A DNA stretch of 64,000 nucleotides from Amorphophallus konjac (lineage: Eukaryota > Streptophyta > Magnoliopsida > Alismatales > Araceae): contig CM040120.1 in assembly GCA_022559845.1 (NCBI GenBank), positions 164,344,334 through 164,408,333 of the forward strand, in the 5' to 3' direction. Position 1 is the stretch's first letter. Each line of letters opens with the position of its first letter. The notes under the pieces were generated by a model. It was not told the DNA's origin and searched no databases. It was given only the letters and a program-made list of their open reading frames with translations. The position numbers and the translations under genes were made by a program. Shown in pieces: positions 1 through 11,295 of the stretch.

Positions 1-1669
1 ATGAAAACACAAGAGAAGAAGCCGATGCCGAATCTGTCCAGTTCTGTGAGTGCTGATAGGGGACTGAAGAATTGACTGCTGCAACTGCTACCGAATTTTG
101 TTGGGGATGAAACCACCTGGGAAATGTTCGTAGGAGGCCGGGGAAGTCTTCCAAATTTTTTTAATTTCTTCTGTCGCCGATGCTGGTCTGGGTGGAGGCC
201 CGAACAGGGAGGCAGAGTCTCGGACTGGCAGCTCCTGGTTTCCAACAGCAGGTTGCAGAAGATGCCCTGACAGCTCATGAACTCGGAATCAAGCACCGTC
301 AGAGTCGTTGGAACCGTGGATGAGTCCTCTACGGAAAAAAAATGACAGGGAAGCCAAACAATGCCGGAGGAGACCAAGGGACTCTGAACAATGATGACAG
401 GTCGGTGCAGACTGTGGGTAGCAGACCCGCGTAGCTAAGGGAGGAAATTGATAACTCTGGATCACGAATGCCGATCGAAGTTCCGCTTCTTGATTCTGAA
501 AGTAGACAGGGCAAGGAAGAACTTTTCAGAAGAGCTTTTGAACTGATTCTTCCAAGGTTCATCGTGGTGAAGCTTCTACTCCGGTTCTAGTACTCAGCAG
601 GGGCAACTCTGCGCAGTTGTGGGAGAACGGAGCTCCCGGGCAGCACACAGCTCAGATGAAGATGAAACCACTTCCGTTGCGAAGAAAACAGGATGATGCT
701 TCCGCGGATAGCTCTTGGGTTTTCAAACTCGCTGTGATGTGGTCGGAGTCGCTGCTGCAAGTTACTGGTCTTTTGTAGGTCTTCAACTGCGAACTAGGGC
801 TGAGAGGTGATGGAGAGGAGTAAGGAAGAATGGTGGAGATGAGAGAGAGGGGGGGGGGGCGACCCTAACCAAAGGGGGAGGGGCTTGGGTGACCTAGGGC
901 TGTGGAGGGAAGGAGAAACTTGAATTCAAATGGCCTAGGGAGGTGGAGTGGTGCTTGGGGTAGTGGGAAGGGTGCTTAGGAAAGTGGGAGGGGTAGTTGG
1001 GGGTTGGGAGGTGAGGTGAGGATTGGTGGAGGGGGTATTGGGAAGGGGTGGGGTATTGATGAGGGTTGTAGGGAAGTGAAGAGACTTTATTGGGTTAGGT
1101 GGGGAGTGGAGGTGGTTGGGAAGGGAGGAGAGAGAAAATTTTCGAAATTGGGTGTGGAGGAGAGAGAAAGGGGAGTGAAAAGGAGAGATTAAGAGAGGGA
1201 TGGGTGGGGAATCTCTCCCCTAGGGTCTCTCACCCAAAAAATAGAATCTCTCCACTAGATAAGAAGTGTAAACTCTCAAAATGGCAAGTTTTTCATTCAT
1301 TGATTCATTGATTGATTACAAATGGGAGAAATGGGGTCCAATATATAGGCAACCCACATTTTCACAAAAGACCCTGACATTTAACACACTAACAAATAAC
1401 CGAAGGAAGGGGGGCGCCCATGGGCCTAGCCCAAAGAAATAGGCCCAATAACAAACTCATTAGCCTAATGAGACTCAAACTTAGGGAAATGACTCATTAG
1501 CCTAGGTACGAGACTCAAATAAAAGGAAAATTACATGATTATGACTCAAAGAAAATATGAAAATTACATGACTCGACTTAGAGAAATATGACGGACACAA
1601 TGGAGCTATGCTAGCAAGCAATCGAAGTTGTAAAAAATATGAAGGGCGAGAGATGCCCCCATCACAAAC
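1..1669. other. left-edge non-coding stretch, no gene recognised
   Basis: No open frame here resembles a known protein. Positions about 780-1210 are strongly purine/G-rich. At 1340-1347 a TATATA-type box reads on the minus strand, with pyrimidine-rich sequence downstream of it on that strand, which would suit an LTR or gene promoter pointing to lower coordinates. That is inference only. The short frames in this stretch look like chance frames. Confidence 0.4.
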
Positions 1670-2160
1670 ATTCTCCCCGGTGTGTCTGGGAAGAAGAAAA
1701 GAATTCACCCCGACCTGGGGACACTTGAAGAAAGAAGTAAAGAGACATACATCCCGACCTGGGAGCACATGAAGAAAGAATATACCCCGACCTAGGGACG
1801 TCAAAAGAAGAAACATACGCCCCGATCCAAGGACATAAGAAGCAAGAGAATATGCCATGCAAAAAGGGTGTAAGAAACATGAAGAATGTACCCCAGCCTA
1901 GGGGCACAGAAAGAGACACACTCCGCCCTTGGCGCATAAGAAGCAGAAGCATCTATCCCGACCCGGGGCACAGAAACAAAGAGACATACATCCCGATCCG
2001 GGAGCATGAGAAGAAAGGTATACTCTGCCCAAGCGGTATTTGACGAAACAACATACCCCGCCATGGGGGCATAAGAAGAAAAGAATTCACTCCGCCTGGG
2101 GGCACAGAAGCGAAGAGGAAAAACAGACCCCCCTCAGAGGGGATGCACACCAAATGAAGC
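1670..2160. repeat. degenerate tandem array, about 35-bp unit
   Basis: About 12-13 imperfect copies of a unit containing CCCGACCTGGGGGCAC followed by an AAGAAGAAA-type purine run. Copies differ in length by several bases, so reading frames across it are not conserved. First of a series of adjacent, unrelated arrays. Confidence 0.75.
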
Positions 2161-2214
2161 TACGCCCCAACCTGGGGCACATTAAGAGAAAAAAAGAGCA
2201 GAGTAAAGAAAAAG

Positions 2215-3030
2215 ACACACACGAGGTAGACGTGGTCTTCGAGCCCGCCTCATCACACAAAAGAAGAGAAGAAAAGGAAAAGAAGACACATGAGACAGAC
2301 ATGGTCTTCGAGCCCGCCTCATCATGCAAAAGAAGAGAAGAAAAGGAAGAAGAGACACATGAGGCAGACGTGGTCCCTGAACCCACCTCTTCACATAAAA
2401 GAAGAAGAGCAGAACCAAAAGAAGACACATGAGGCAGACGTGGTCTTCGAGCCCGCCTCATCACACAAAAGAAAAGAAGGAAAGAAAGAATACACATGAG
2501 GCAGACGTGGTCTTCGAGCCCGCCTCATCACACAAAAGAAGAGAAGGAAAGAAAGAATGCACATGAGGCGAACATGGTCTCTGCACCTGCCTCTCCATAA
2601 AAGAAGAAGAGAAGAAGGAAAGAACAATCATGGGGCGAACATGGTCCTTGCACCTGCCTCTCCATAAAAGAAGAAGAGAAGAAGAGAAAGAACAATCACG
2701 GGGCGAGCATGGTCTATGCACCTGCCTCTCTACAAAAGAAGAAGAGAAGAAAAAAAAGAGAGTCACGAGGCAGAAGCAGTCTTTGCACCCGTCTCTCCAT
2801 AAAAGAAGAAGAGAAGAAGAGAAAGAACAATCACGGGACGAACATGGTCCTTGCACCTGCCTCTCCATAAAAGAAGAAGAGAAGAAGAGAAAGAACAATC
2901 ACGGGGCGAACATGGTCTCTGCACCTGCCTCTCTACAAAAGAAGAAGAGAAGAAAAAAAAAGAGAGTCACGAGGCAGACGCGATCTTTGCACCTGCATGT
3001 CCATAAAAGAAGAAGAGAAGAAGAGAAAGA
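2215..3030. repeat. tandem array, about 67-bp unit
   Basis: About 12 copies spaced 65-73 bp. Each has a CATGAGGCAGACGTGGTC-type block, a cytosine-rich block and a long GAAGAAGAGAAGAA purine run. The later copies (from about 2560) are a variant with CTCTCCATAAAAG. Frames of 130-145 codons exist on both strands but are by-products of the repeat. Confidence 0.75.
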
Positions 3031-3640
3031 ACAGCCATCGGGGCATTAAACCAAAAAATATTCAGCCATCGGGGCTTCAAGCCGATAGATATCTGCCAAC
3101 GGGGCGTTAAACCGGAAAATATTCCGCCGACGGGGCGTTAAACCAAAAAAAAATATTCAGCCATCGGGGCGTTAAACCAAAAAAAATATTCAGCCATCGG
3201 GGCTTCAAGCTGACAGATATTCAGCCATCGGGGCTTCAAGCCGACAGATACTCAGCCATTGGGGTTTTAAACTGACTAGACCTTCTGCCGACGGGGCGTT
3301 AAACCGACTAAACCTTCTGCCGACGAGGCGTTAAACCGACTAGACCTTCCGCCGACGGGACGTTAAACCGACTAGACCTTCCGCCTACAGGGCGTTAAAC
3401 TGACTAAACTTTTGCCGATGGGGCGTTAAACCGACTAGACCTTCCGCCGACGGGGCGTTAAACCGACTAGACCTTCTACTGACGGGGCGTTAAACCGAGT
3501 AAACCCTCAGCCGACGGGGCGTTAAACCGAGTAAACCCTCCGCCGACGGGGCGTTAAACCGACTAAGCCTTCCGTCGACGGGGCGTTAAACCAACTAGAC
3601 CTTCCGCCGACGGGGCACTAAACCGACCAACTTTCAGCCA
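3030..3640. repeat. tandem array, 33-36-bp unit
   Basis: About 18 copies with core GCCGACGGGGCGTTAAACCG followed by ACTAGACCTTCC. The first copies are more divergent (GCCATCGGGGCTTCAAGCCG). It directly abuts the next array, with which it shares the short word GCCGA. Confidence 0.8.
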
Positions 3641-3995
3641 TCGGGGCTTCAAGCCGACAACTACCCCTTCATCGGCCTTCGGGTCAACAGCTATTTAATT
3701 ATCGGCCTTTAAGCCGACAGCTACATCATCATCGACTCTTAGCCGACTGCTACCTCATTATCGGCCTTTGAGCCGATAGCTACCTCATCATCGGCTCCTA
3801 GCCGACAACTACCTCATCATCGGCTCTTGGCCGATGGCTACCCCTTCATCGGCCTTCGGGCTAACAGCTATCCAATCATCGGCCTCCAAGCCGATAGCTA
3901 CCTCATTATCGGCCTTCGAGTCGACAACTATATAATCATCGGCTCCTAGCCGACAGCTACTTCATCATTGGTACCTCAGCCGACAGCTTCCCAGT
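3630..3995. repeat. tandem array, about 30-bp unit
   Basis: About 12 copies of CCTCATCATCGGCTC plus TAGCCGACAGCTA. The words ATCGGC and GCCGA are near-complementary, so each unit can fold on itself. It follows the previous array without a gap. Confidence 0.75.
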
Positions 3996-4009
3996 TAAAA
4001 AAAAAATAA

Positions 4010-4350
4010 TAGACCTCTCACTTTGGTTCGGATCCTTCCCTGGCCAGAGGACAATAGAATAAACCTTTCACTTTGGTCCGGACCCTTCCCCGGCCAGAGA
4101 ACAAAAGAGACCCATCTCTTCGACTCTCACATCCCGCTACCCAACGCCCCTCTGCAGGGCCATTTCGGCCGGGGCCCACTGTCAGGGTTAATCCATCTGT
4201 CCCACCGCGCTTCCCATAACTTTGGCTCCTGCAGCCCGCTTCCTAATTTCGGCCCTTATGGCCTACTCCCCTAATGTCCCTTGGGTTCTGTAGCCCGCTT
4301 CCCTAATACCCTTTTAGCCGTTCGCGGTCTGCTTCCCTAATACCTCTACT
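4010..4350. repeat. two ~53-bp copies and outlying copies of the 5.5-6.2 kb array
   Basis: Two copies of CTTTGGTTCGGATCCTTCCC-type sequence lie at about 4018 and 4070. Positions 4205-4340 hold a few CTTCCCATAACTTTGGCTCC-type units, which reappear in bulk at 5.5-6.2 kb. Confidence 0.6.
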
Positions 4351-5499
4351 ACCACTACACTTATACGTAACAACAATATTTTCTTATGCCACAAAAAAAA
4401 CAACAAATAAAAAAAAACACAGAAAAATAAACAAACAAAAAAACAACAACAAAACAACAAAACAAAAAAGTAGAAAGAAGAGAATGCTTGATTGCTCTGT
4501 TTGCATGGTTGCTTAATATAGAATAATACACCTCCTTGGAATTTTCTAGGACCGTGCTTCCTTGCTAAATAATATCACCCGATTCCGAATGCACAGGCGT
4601 CAGGGCACGCGCTCGAAGGGAACCCTATTATGGCGGGTGCACACGTCAAGGGGAAGAGTCATGGCTGAATTGCTAAGCCCAACTCACAAAATAAATCTGA
4701 GGCAACGCTCCCACACTTAGCACGTAGCGTGTTCAATAGCTTTTAACTATAGGGATTGCCCGAATTTCTTCTTAGCACTCTACGGATGCTTGAATTCCTG
4801 CACTCGCGTGAAAGGTAATCGTGAGGAAAAAGTTACCTACCCCCACTGTAAAAAAAAAACAAAAAAAAGAGAAAAAAAGAGAGAGAAAAAAAAGAAAAGA
4901 GAGAGAAACGCGGAGCCGAGTAGACGGGAATCCCCACTGAAACAAATGAGGAGACTCGAGCGAAATGGTGAAGCGAATCACAATAAGGATGAATCTTAGT
5001 AGCCGGGAATCCCCATTGAGACACATGAGGAGACTCGCGCCGAACGGTGAAATCCGCTACCAAAATAAATAGATGGGGGCTATGTGAAGCTACTGAAAGT
5101 CGAAAGCCTGGAACTAATGTGTAGGCACTAGAGTGATCCTCGAACGTCACCAGGAAAACTTGCATATCCCTATGGTTAGGGCTCTTTGTTCACACATTTG
5201 CACTGCCATGCCACAGAGAATTGCCTCGGGTAAAATGCGTGAATTTAGGCTATGCATGTAAGACATGCGATATCCTCTTGACGGGTGTACCACCCCCCCA
5301 ATTGTGCCTCGTGGCCCACACCGTGTCTATGAATTTTGGGCGATGTCCCTATCCTATCCCCTATAGAGAGAGCTACCCTACTTATATATATGTTCTGTCT
5401 GCTGATGAATGCTTGCATGCTTGAATAAAAAATTTATAATATAAAAAATATAATAATGATAAATAATAAAATATGTGTATACAATAAACTCAATTTCAG
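4351..5499. other. spacer between arrays, no gene recognised
   Basis: Positions 4370-4470 are a poly-A/CAA-rich simple sequence. Positions about 4926-5000 and 5004-5080 are two related copies of a ~78-bp unit sharing GGGAATCCCCA and GAGGAGACTCG. Positions 5430-5475 are AT-rich. Frames here are short and have no recognisable similarity. Confidence 0.5.
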
Positions 5500-6205
5500 C
5501 TAGCGGAGCCTACTTTCCCAGCGCTGGCTCGTAGAGCCCAATCTTGGCCCCCATGGCCTACCTCTTGCCCTCGCGGCTTGTTAATCTCCCAACTCCGGCT
5601 TCTATAGTCTGGTTCCCCGATTTGGGCATTCACATCTTGCACCCCAATTTTAGCTCTTGTAGCCTGCTTCCCTAATTTGGCTTCCGTAGCCTACTCCCCA
5701 TAATTCCGGCTCTTGCAGCCTGCTTCCCAACTTTGGCTCTTGCAGCCTGCTTCCCTTTGGCTTTTATAGCATGCTTCCCCAATCCGGCCTCCACGGCCCG
5801 CTTCCTGTAACCTTGGCTCGTGTAGCCTGCTTACCTTCGGCCTTTGCGGCCTGCTTCCCAATTTGGCTCCCGCAGCCTGCTTCCCATAATTTCGGCTCTC
5901 GCAGCCCGTTTCCCGATATCTTTGGCCCTTGCAGCCTGCTTCCCAGAACTCGGCTCTCGTAGCCTACTCCCTAGAATTTGGCCTTCACGGCCCGCTTCCC
6001 ATAATTTTGGCTCTTGCAACCCGCTTCCCAATACCCTTGGCTTTTATGGCCTGCCTCCCCAATTCGGCTTCCATAGCTTGCTTCCCAACTTTGGCTCTTG
6101 TAGCCTGCTTACCTCGGCCCCCATGGCCCGCTTTCCTAATTTTGGCTCTGGCAGCCTGCCCGCTCCCCAATTTAGGCTTTTGTATCCCGCTTTCTCGATT
6201 CGTGG
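5500..6205. repeat. tandem array, about 30-bp unit
   Basis: About 22 copies of GCTTCCCAACTTTGGCTCT followed by TGTAGCCT. The core GGCTCTTGTAGCCTGCTTCC is well kept, and length varies by a few bases per copy. Confidence 0.8.
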
Positions 6206-6890
6206 ACACTAAATAAATTCTCACCCCATGTTTACGTGCAGGGGAATATAGAAGGGGAGAAAAGAGAAGAGAAGGTGAAAAGAAGAAGAGAGGAAAAAGA
6301 AACACTCTTGAAGTGCTCCAACGGCGTAGTAGCCTGCAAGGCCTCTAGCGGCACACTACTACGTGTCCTCAGCGGCACACCCATTGTGAAGCCTCCAGCG
6401 GCACGCCCTTCTGCTGCTCCAACGGCACACTCCCGGCGCCCCAGCGGCACACCGATGACATGCCCCATCCGGCACGCTCCCACGCGCCCCCGGCGGTACA
6501 CCTTCGGAGTACCTTACGTGGCACACCTTCCTGTGCTCTCTCCCAGCACGCCCTTCAAGTGTCCCGGCGGCACGCTCTAGCTAGCCCTTCAGCGGCGCCC
6601 CACCCCCCGCCCCCCTTATACGGCAAAAAAAAAGGGGAAAGGAAAAAGTGGAAAGACGGTAAAAGAGGAAGAGAATAAAAAAGGAAGGGAAGGAGGGGAT
6701 TTCGACAAAAAAAAGAGAGAAGAAAATAAAAACGGAGAGGAAGAGGAAAAGAAAAAGAGAGAGAAAGAAAGAGAAAGAAGGGAAAATGATAATAATAATA
6801 ATATGTATATATATACATATGTCTCCCGTATGCATGCCCCTACGTATCGACGGACATCCGCACGGGCAAAGACGGCTCCACCCCTGTGTT
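6206..6890. repeat. CAGCGGCAC-motif array and purine-rich tract
   Basis: Positions about 6315-6590 hold around ten copies of a CAGCGGCACNCC core spaced 20-32 bp with non-repeating sequence between. The same core recurs at 9.06-9.44, 10.4-10.6, 11.03-11.29 and 12.17-12.28 kb. Positions 6620-6800 are a purine-rich GA tract followed by short ATA repeats. Confidence 0.6.
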
Positions 6891-7350
6891 GGCGTCAGTT
6901 CCTTGCCAACAAATAAGTCCTTTTCTGGCGCAAGGCTTCGTGCCCTAGCCACCCGCTCTCACACAATATTGCCACTACAGACCTTACGTCCGAATCGACA
7001 AAAAAGAAAACCCCCGTTGCGTTGGCATTATCTTCTTGCCAACGAATGAACCTTATCTTTCGGCGCAAGGCTTCGCGCCCTAGCCACCTTCTCTCATGCA
7101 AAATCACCGTCACGGGCCTTACGCCCGGATCGGCAGAACCTCTATCCTTGCGCTGGCATTCATCCCTTGCCAGCGAATAAACCCCTTTCTGGCGCAAGGC
7201 TCCGTTCCCTAGCCACCAACTCCATACAATATTGCCATTACGGACCCTACGTCCGAATCGGCACGAATTCTCCTGTTGCGCTGGCATTTTCTTCTTGCCA
7301 ACGAATGAGCCTTACCTTCCGGCGTAAGGCTTCGTGCCCTAGTCGACACT
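6890..7350. repeat. tandem array, about 130-bp unit, ~3.5 copies
   Basis: Homologous blocks start near 6891, 7023, 7155 and 7283 (spacings 132, 132, 128 bp). Each holds CTTGCCAACGAAT, GGCGCAAGGCTTCG and CCCTAGCCAC followed by CGTCCGAATCGGCA. Confidence 0.8.
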
Positions 7351-7439
7351 GGCGTATCACTCGCTCGTCAAAAAAAAAAGAAAAGAAAATGGCGTTAAAA
7401 ATAGAGATACCCCGCCGGACTTGCCCCTACACGGGGATA

Positions 7440-7600
7440 AGGGCAAAAATGGCAACAACCCGGCTATGGTGAAAACCTGAAAGGGCGCTACAGGCAAAAT
7501 CGGGTACCCCGCCGCGTGAAAACCCGATAGGGCACGTGGACAAAAGTAAGAGGGGGCCGGTACCGGTGAAAACCCGAAAGGGCGCTTGTATCGGTAATGT
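7440..7600. repeat. three copies of a ~49-bp unit
   Basis: GTGAAAACCCGAAAGGGCGC or a close variant recurs near 7468, 7517 and 7565. Confidence 0.65.
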
Positions 7601-7637
7601 GGTTCAAAAAAAAGAGAGAGAAAGAAAAGAAAAGAAG

Positions 7638-8745
7638 AGACAACAAACCAGGTCAGCTCCCGGCACCCTGTCGGCATTGATGAAGAGACAAAGAGATCAA
7701 CAAACCAGGTCAGCTCCCGACACCCTGTCGGCACTGACGAAGAGACAAAGAGACCAACAAACCAGGTCAGCTCCCGATACCCCGTCGGCACTGACGAAGA
7801 GACAAAGAGACCAACAAACCAGGTCAGCTCCCGGCACCTTGTCGGCACTGGCGAAGAGACAAAGAGACCAACAAACCAGGTCGGCTCCCGACACCCTGTC
7901 GGCACTGGCAAAGAGACAAAGAGATCAACAAACCAGGTCAGCTCCCAACACCGTGTCGGCACTGGCGAAGAGACAAAGAGATCAACAAACCAGGTCAGCT
8001 CCCGACACCCCGTTGGCACTGACGAAGAGACAAAGAGACCAACAAACCAGGTCAGAAAGAGATCAACAAACCAGGTCAGCTCCCGACACCCTGTCGGCAC
8101 TGGCGAAGAGACAAAGAGATCAACAAACTAGGTCAGCTCCCAACACCCTGTCGGCACTGGCGAAGAGACAAAGAGATCAACAAACAGGTCAGCTCCCGAC
8201 ACCCCGTCGGCACTGACGAAGAGACAAAGAGACCAACAAAATAGGTGAGCTCCCGACATCCTGCCGGCACTGACGAAGAGACAAAGAGACCAACAAAGCA
8301 GGTCAGCTCCCGGCACCTTTTCGGCACTGGCGAAGAGATAAAGAGATCAACAAACCAGGTCAGCTCCCGACACCCCGTCGGCACTGATGAAGAGACAAAG
8401 AGATCAACAAACCAGGTCAGCTCCCGACACCCTGTCGGCACTGCTGAAGAGACAAAGAGATCGACAAACCATGACAGCTCCTGACACCCCATCGGCACTG
8501 ACGAAGAGACAAAGAGACTAGCATACCATGTCAGCCCCCGATGCCCTGTCGGCACGGATGGAAAAGAGAAGAAGATACCAACATGCTACGGCAGCTCCCG
8601 ACGCCCTGTCGGCACTGATGCAAAAGAGAAGAAGAGACCAACACGCTACGGCGGCTCCCGACGCCCTGTCGACACTGATGAAGAGGAGAAGAGACAAGCA
8701 TGCTACGTCAGCTCCCGACACCCCGTCGGTGCCGATGAAGAGAAA
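7638..8745. repeat. 57-bp minisatellite, about 19 units
   Basis: The unit contains CAACAAACCAGGTCAGCTCC, CGACACCCTGTCGGCACTG and GAAGAGACAAAGAGA. CGACACCCTGTCG can form a small stem-loop. The last three or four units (from about 8515) are a diverged variant with AAAAGAGAAGAAG, and a partial unit sits near 8055. Because 57 is divisible by 3, long open frames with a 19-residue period appear on both strands. I read those as a by-product of period, not as genes. Confidence 0.9.
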
Positions 8746-8802
8746 AGAGACCAGTACACCCGTGGGCACCGCCCGTCTCATCCTTCACCTGCGCTACCCA
8801 TG

Positions 8803-9057
8803 GGTGGGGGGTATTTGTGGACACCAAAAATTGCACGCACAGATATCCAGCTCAGCCCAGCATTAACAATGGCACCGAGTGAAGAAGCCCCGGAGGGGCT
8901 GGTCATCCGGACTCCCAAATATGAACACTGCCGTGAAGCCATCTCTGGAGTCACGACAGTGAAGAGAAATCAACCACCAAGAGCCCCCACAAACCATGGG
9001 CCTCGAAGAAAATTAAATGGGCCACAACTCGTGCTCACAACGGGCTCAGAACTGCCC
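8803..9057 (+). other. possible PPT and start of an LTR
   Basis: A G-rich tract GGTGGGGGG (8803-8811) is followed by TGTGGACACC at 8816, resembling a polypurine tract next to an LTR beginning with TG. A motif array (9058-9435), a TATA box (9638) and a GA-rich leader follow in the order seen in the Sirevirus-like LTRs further right. No matching second LTR or LTR end was found, so this stays tentative. Confidence 0.35.
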
Positions 9058-9435
9058 ATTTTAGCCCTTCAGCGGCACAGCCTTTTGGCCCTTCAGCGGC
9101 ACAGCCTTTTGGCCTTCAGCGGCACAGCCTTTTGGCCCTCCAGCGGTACACCCCTAGGCCTTCAGCGGCACAACCTTTTAGCCCTTCAGCGGTACACCCC
9201 TGGGCCTTCAGCGGCACGCCCTTGTGCCCTTTCAACGGCACACCCTGCAAGCCTTCAACGGCACACTATTTCAAGCCTTCAACGGCACACTATTTCAGGC
9301 CTTCAACGGCACACTATTTCTGGCCTTCAGCGGCACGCCCATTTGGGGCTTCAGCGGCACGCCCATTTGGGGCTTCAGTGGCACGCCTTTTTGGCCCTCT
9401 TGCGGCACACTTATTGAGCCCGCCAGCGGCACAGC
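9058..9435. repeat. CAGCGGCAC-motif array, 24-27-bp spacing
   Basis: About 15 copies of CTTCAGCGGCACAGCCTTT-type units. The core CAGCGGCAC is nearly invariant, while the rest of each unit drifts (for example CAACGGCACACTATTTC). Confidence 0.8.
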
Positions 9436-9637
9436 GTGAAGTCGTTTCAACGCCCGAACGACGTGACGCCCATGCCCTACGTATCCTTGGCGTGCAGTGA
9501 GCTGTCCGAGGTGTCAACCAGAGGTTGGGCCACGCAGGCTACTCCCCTGACGTCCAGGACGGGGGAAGTCGAACCCCATCATGACTAGCCACTTCCCGCC
9601 TCCGGCTGCCGTGCTCGAGGGCTCCCGCTGCTGGGAG

Positions 9638-9644
9638 TATAAAA
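9638..9644 (+). promoter_or_regulatory. TATA box of a possible LTR promoter
   Basis: TATAAAA within GGGAGTATAAAACCAC, followed by a 170-base GA-rich leader and an AATAAAA signal near 10003. The order (motif array, TATA, purine-rich leader) suggests an LTR transcribed on the plus strand. Confidence 0.45.
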
Positions 9645-10399
9645 CCACTCTCATTCCGACGAAGAGAAGAGGGACAGACAGACCGGGAGAAGAGGTAGGA
9701 GGAGAAGAGACGAACAGAAAAAGCCACCTACGAGAAGAAGGAGAAGAGAGAAGAGAAAGGGCGAGGGCTCCGGCGTGGAGTCTTCCGACAACCACCAGGC
9801 AAAGAAAAGAAAGAGAGAGAGAGAGAGGCTTCATGTAATGGGGAAGTGGGGAAGAGCAGGGAGTAGTCACCCTTGTTCGGCCCCAACACTCCCCCCATGT
9901 CCTTCTTTTTTTATTTTCATGATCTCCTCCCCTCCCCTGTCCGTAGTGTCAGCACGAATGTGCTTTGCAATGTATGTGGCTGGCCGCGGTCGTTCCTCTT
10001 CATGAATAAAAATCACCCTTCTTGGGTTTCTTGTTGCTTCCGTTGGTTTGTGCCAGTGTGCATGGTATGTTGTTCACTTTCTCTCCTTCTCCGGTGTCTT
10101 GGAGTCTCCATGTCGGTATCGTTCCCCCGCACGATCCATGGCCTTACGCTTAGTCTTCGGCCCAAGGGAGTTTATCCTTCTGTTCTCTCGAGGCTTCGTG
10201 AGCTCGATGCCCTCCTTCCTGGCCTCCAACCTCAGCCGTTTACCTAGAGGGAGAGGCCTCCCTCTTCTTCCCTTGAACATCCTGCCACTGACGCCCTCCT
10301 TGGCCTTCCCCCTTTCTTCAATCCCTAGCCCACCTGGCTAACCCTCAGTCTTCATCCTTTCACCCAGCCTCCCTAGTTTCCAGCCGTGCGTCCTGGCTA
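9645..10399. other. GA-rich leader and pyrimidine-rich non-coding sequence
   Basis: Positions 9660-9835 are GA-rich. Positions 9880-10390 are T/C-rich with an AATAAAA at about 10003. Short frames here show no recognisable protein family. Confidence 0.4.
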
Positions 10400-10625
10400 A
10401 GCCCCTCGCTGATACACCTTCAGCGGCCTTCGCCGGCACGCTTCATTTGGCCCTCAGTGGCACACCTTCAGCAGCTCTTCGCCGGCACGCTTCATTTGGC
10501 CCTCAGCGGCACGCCTTCAGCAGTCCTTCGCCGGCACACTTCATTTGGCCCTCAGCGGCACACTTCATTTGGCCGGCGACCCTTCTAGCTTCCTGCCCGG
10601 CACACCCTCCAATCCTCTTCTCTTG
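10400..10625. repeat. CCGGCACNCTTCA-type tandem array
   Basis: About seven copies of TTCGCCGGCACGCTTCATTT or CAGCGGCAC variants, related by core to the arrays at 9.06 and 11.03 kb. Confidence 0.65.
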
Positions 10626-11027
10626 CCCGGTGCACCCCCAGCCAGTCCTAGACGAGTCCCCCATCCATCGTTTCTTCCGGGTTTCCCGAAGTTTTATTAA
10701 AGGTGTTGCCGCCTTCGGGCGCCCACCTCCAGTTGTCGGGTTCCGCCACTCTATGTGGGCGCGTTCCCTTTATCTCCCTTACGCTCGGGTCAAGGGGAGA
10801 TGTTGCCGAATTTTATTTAGAAATAATAACACATTGAAAAGACAAAAGGATGCAACAAACAAATGGGATAATAAATACACACCAAAAGATATCAAAAGAC
10901 AACAAAACCATCAAACGAATAGAACAACAACAGATTGCAAGAAGAAAGAGAAAAGATTTGTATAAGACTACACAAAACTCAAAGAAAAGAAGAAAAGAAA
11001 AGCCTTAAAAACAAGTAACAGAGGAGT
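10626..11027. other. spacer between arrays, nothing recognised
   Basis: Mixed sequence that becomes A-rich from about 10810. No gene, RNA or element boundary was identified. Confidence 0.4.
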
Positions 11028-11288
11028 GGACCTTCATCGGCGCGTCCGTTCCAGCCTTCGCCGGTACACCCTATCAGCCCTCCAGTGGCACACCCTATCA
11101 GCCCTCCAGCGGCACACCCTATCAGCCCTTCAACGGCACACCTTCTTGGCTCCTCACCGGCACACTCCTCCACCGTCTCATTCTTGTCCTCACCGGTACA
11201 CCCTATCAGCCCTCCAGCGGCACACCCTATCAACCCTTCAACGACACACCTTCTCGGCCCTTCAGTGGCACACTCTTCTCACTCTCCG
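11028..11288. repeat. CAGCGGCAC array with CCTATCAGCCCT units
   Basis: About ten copies of CAGCGGCACACCCTATCAGC or variants, 24-29 bp apart. It passes directly into the TGTATAGACTT array. Confidence 0.75.
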
Positions 11289-11295
11289 AAGTGGA

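Noticed and set aside
329..562. 77-codon minus-strand frame near the left edge
   Set aside because: No motif, no neighbours and no promoter evidence tied to it.
7357..8555. Long frames on both strands over the 57-bp array
   Set aside because: The period is divisible by 3 and units lack stops, so frames on both strands are expected by construction.
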